Positions 5,462 to 6,595 of a stretch of DNA of 6,595 nucleotides are shown here, one piece after another. The stretch is taken from positions 1-6,595 of the forward strand of contig SCQZ01000464.1 of NCBI GenBank assembly GCA_004299665.1. Reading direction: 5' to 3'. The stretch comes from Jatrophihabitans sp. Lineage in GTDB: Bacteria; Actinomycetota; Actinomycetes; Mycobacteriales; Jatrophihabitantaceae. The notes under the pieces were generated by a model. It did not search any database. It was given only the letters and a program-made list of their open reading frames with translations, and was not told where the DNA came from. The position numbers and the translations under genes are program-made. How positions within the stretch are numbered: position 1 is the stretch's first letter; every line of letters begins with the position of its first letter.

Positions 5462-6595
5462 ATGCGCGGTGTGGCCGGTTACGTCCTCGAGGAACCCCTC
5501 GGCGAGGGCGGATCGGGTCAGGTGTGGCGCGCTCGGGCGCGGCGCACCGGGTCACCCGTAGCGATCAAGCTGGTCGGGGCCGCCAGCGAGCAGGCACGTG
5601 CGGCGGCGTTCGGCGAGGCGGCACTGCTGCAGGCGCTGGAGCACCCGCACCTGGTACGGCTGCACGAGGTCGTGCCTGCCGGGGAGCGGTTGGCGCTGGT
5701 CCTCGACCTCGCCGCAGCCGGGTCCCTCGCCACGCTGCTCGCGGGCCGGGGCCGGCTCACGCCGGGGGAGGTCGTGACCGCGCTCGCGCCGATCGGCGCC
5801 GCGCTGGCGCACGCCCACGCGGCGGGCGTCGTCCACGGTGACGTCTCGCCCGGCAACATCCTGTTCACCCCGTCGGGATTCCCCCTGCTCAGCGACCTCG
5901 GCCTGGCCCGCCTGCTGGGCGAGGTCGCCACCGGCCGGTGCACCCCTGCCTTCGCCGATCCGGCGGTCGCGGCCGGTGAGGTGCCCGTAGAGGCATCGGA
6001 CGTGTTCTCCCTCGGTGCGGTCGCTTTCCAGGCCCTGACCGGTACCGCGGTGTGGGCGGGCGACAGTGCCGAGGAGGTGCTCGCGCGGGCCGCCGCGGGG
6101 CGCGCCTGCGACGTGGCCCGGGCACTCGACCGCGCCGGGGTTCCGTCCGAGATGGGCGCCGTGATCGGCGCGGCGCTGTCCGTCGACCCGCGCGGCCGGC
6201 CGACCGCGGCCGAGTTCGCGCTGGACCTGGGCTGCTCGACCGAGCCGATCGCCGTGGAACTGGACGCCGGCCGTGCGCGCCGCGAGGGGGTGCGCCCGGA
6301 GCCGGCGTTCACGCAGGGCATCCGGCTGCCGCCGCCGCAGTTGGCGGGTCGGTGGGGCAGGCACCGCGCACCGGCGCCTTGCGGGCCGGACCCCGGCCGG
6401 GGGCGCCTGCGGTGGCTCGCCGGGGCGGCCGCGCTGGGCGCGGCCGCAGCGGGCACGTGGCTGCTGGTCCCGGCGGGCGCATCGGCCCCGTCCGCGGTGC
6501 CGCCGCCGTCCGGCCCGGCCCCGGCTTCGGCACGGGAGGGCGCCGCGCCCGGCGGGGGCCCCGGCGGTGACATGGCCGACGCCTCGGCCGTCCTG
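5462..6595 (+). CDS. Membrane-anchored Hanks-type protein kinase with divergent active site (3' end outside window)
   Basis: An open frame of 378 codons from ATG at 5462 to the window edge with no stop. Kinase domain about 5-258: glycine loop GEGGSGQV (14-21), ATP lysine Lys36 in VAIK, likely helix-C Glu52, catalytic loop HGDVSPGN (125-132) with base Asp127 and Asn132, Asp145 in DLG, DVFSLG (180-185) and Arg246 in DPRGRPTA. Departures from the norm: HRD is HGD, the catalytic-loop lysine after Asp is Ser129, DFG is DLG, and the APE position reads DPA (166-168), losing the glutamate that normally pairs with Arg246. The activation segment is short, with only Thr157 and Thr161 as sites. A basic Pro-rich linker leads to a membrane helix (about 318-337), then a Pro/Ala/Gly-rich outer segment. 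Core catalytic residues remain, so it may be a weak or atypical kinase; a pseudokinase is possible. Divergent from the peptidase gene by 73 bp. Confidence 0.9.
   Translation, partial: MRGVAGYVLEEPLGEGGSGQVWRARARRTGSPVAIKLVGAASEQARAAAFGEAALLQALEHPHLVRLHEVVPAGERLALVLDLAAAGSLATLLAGRGRLTPGEVVTALAPIGAALAHAHAAGVVHGDVSPGNILFTPSGFPLLSDLGLARLLGEVATGRCTPAFADPAVAAGEVPVEASDVFSLGAVAFQALTGTAVWAGDSAEEVLARAAAGRACDVARALDRAGVPSEMGAVIGAALSVDPRGRPTAAEFALDLGCSTEPIAVELDAGRARREGVRPEPAFTQGIRLPPPQLAGRWGRHRAPAPCGPDPGRGRLRWLAGAAALGAAAAGTWLLVPAGASAPSAVPPPSGPAPASAREGAAPGGGPGGDMADASAVL

Noticed and set aside
5518..6573. A 351-codon minus-strand open frame opposite the kinase
   Set aside because: Ser/Ala/Pro/Arg-rich with no recognisable domain, whereas the plus-strand frame at 5462 shows ordered kinase motifs.

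Overview
The window is about 70% G+C or more and carries a gene block typical of Actinobacteria. The order lipB, lipA, DUF4191 membrane protein, RDD membrane protein, glnA is the same as Rv2217-Rv2218-Rv2219-Rv2219A-Rv2220 of Mycobacterium tuberculosis, recalled from memory and not searched here. Protein details and the kind of protein kinase present fit the Pseudonocardiales (for example Pseudonocardia), but the genus is an inference.

Layout. Six genes lie on the minus strand, read from right to left: a peptidase E-like serine hydrolase (5388-4660), lipB (4606-3965), lipA (3955-2993), a DUF4191 two-helix membrane protein (2812-2057), an RDD-family membrane protein (2046-1582) and glnA, type I glutamine synthetase (1458-34). 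A seventh gene diverges on the plus strand from 5462 and runs off the right edge. It encodes a Hanks-type protein kinase with a membrane anchor and an unusual active site. About 98% of the window is genes plus short spacers, and no spacer is longer than 180 bp. I saw no tRNA, rRNA, CRISPR or transposase.

How the genes work together. LipB moves octanoyl groups from acyl carrier protein to lipoyl domains and LipA inserts two sulfurs to make lipoate, so these two form the lipoylation pathway. The DUF4191 and RDD genes are 10 bp apart and look co-transcribed; their roles are unknown. GlnA assimilates ammonium. It has its own 123-bp upstream region holding a four-part, 11-bp-phased array that looks like a GlnR operator next to a -10 element, plus a good Shine-Dalgarno sequence.

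The most notable signals are regulatory and structural. (1) A TANNNT -10 hexamer sits 6 to 8 nt upstream of the start codon of five genes (peptidase, lipB, lipA, DUF4191, kinase), the arrangement of leaderless actinobacterial mRNAs. The lipA copy uses the lipB stop codon as the first three bases of its -10. (2) A nearly perfect 86-bp tandem duplication (85/86 identical) covers the 3' end of lipA, supplies its last ~19 codons and stop, and repeats them downstream. (3) The kinase has HGD-VSPGN and DLG in place of HRD-xKxxN and DFG, and lacks the APE glutamate.
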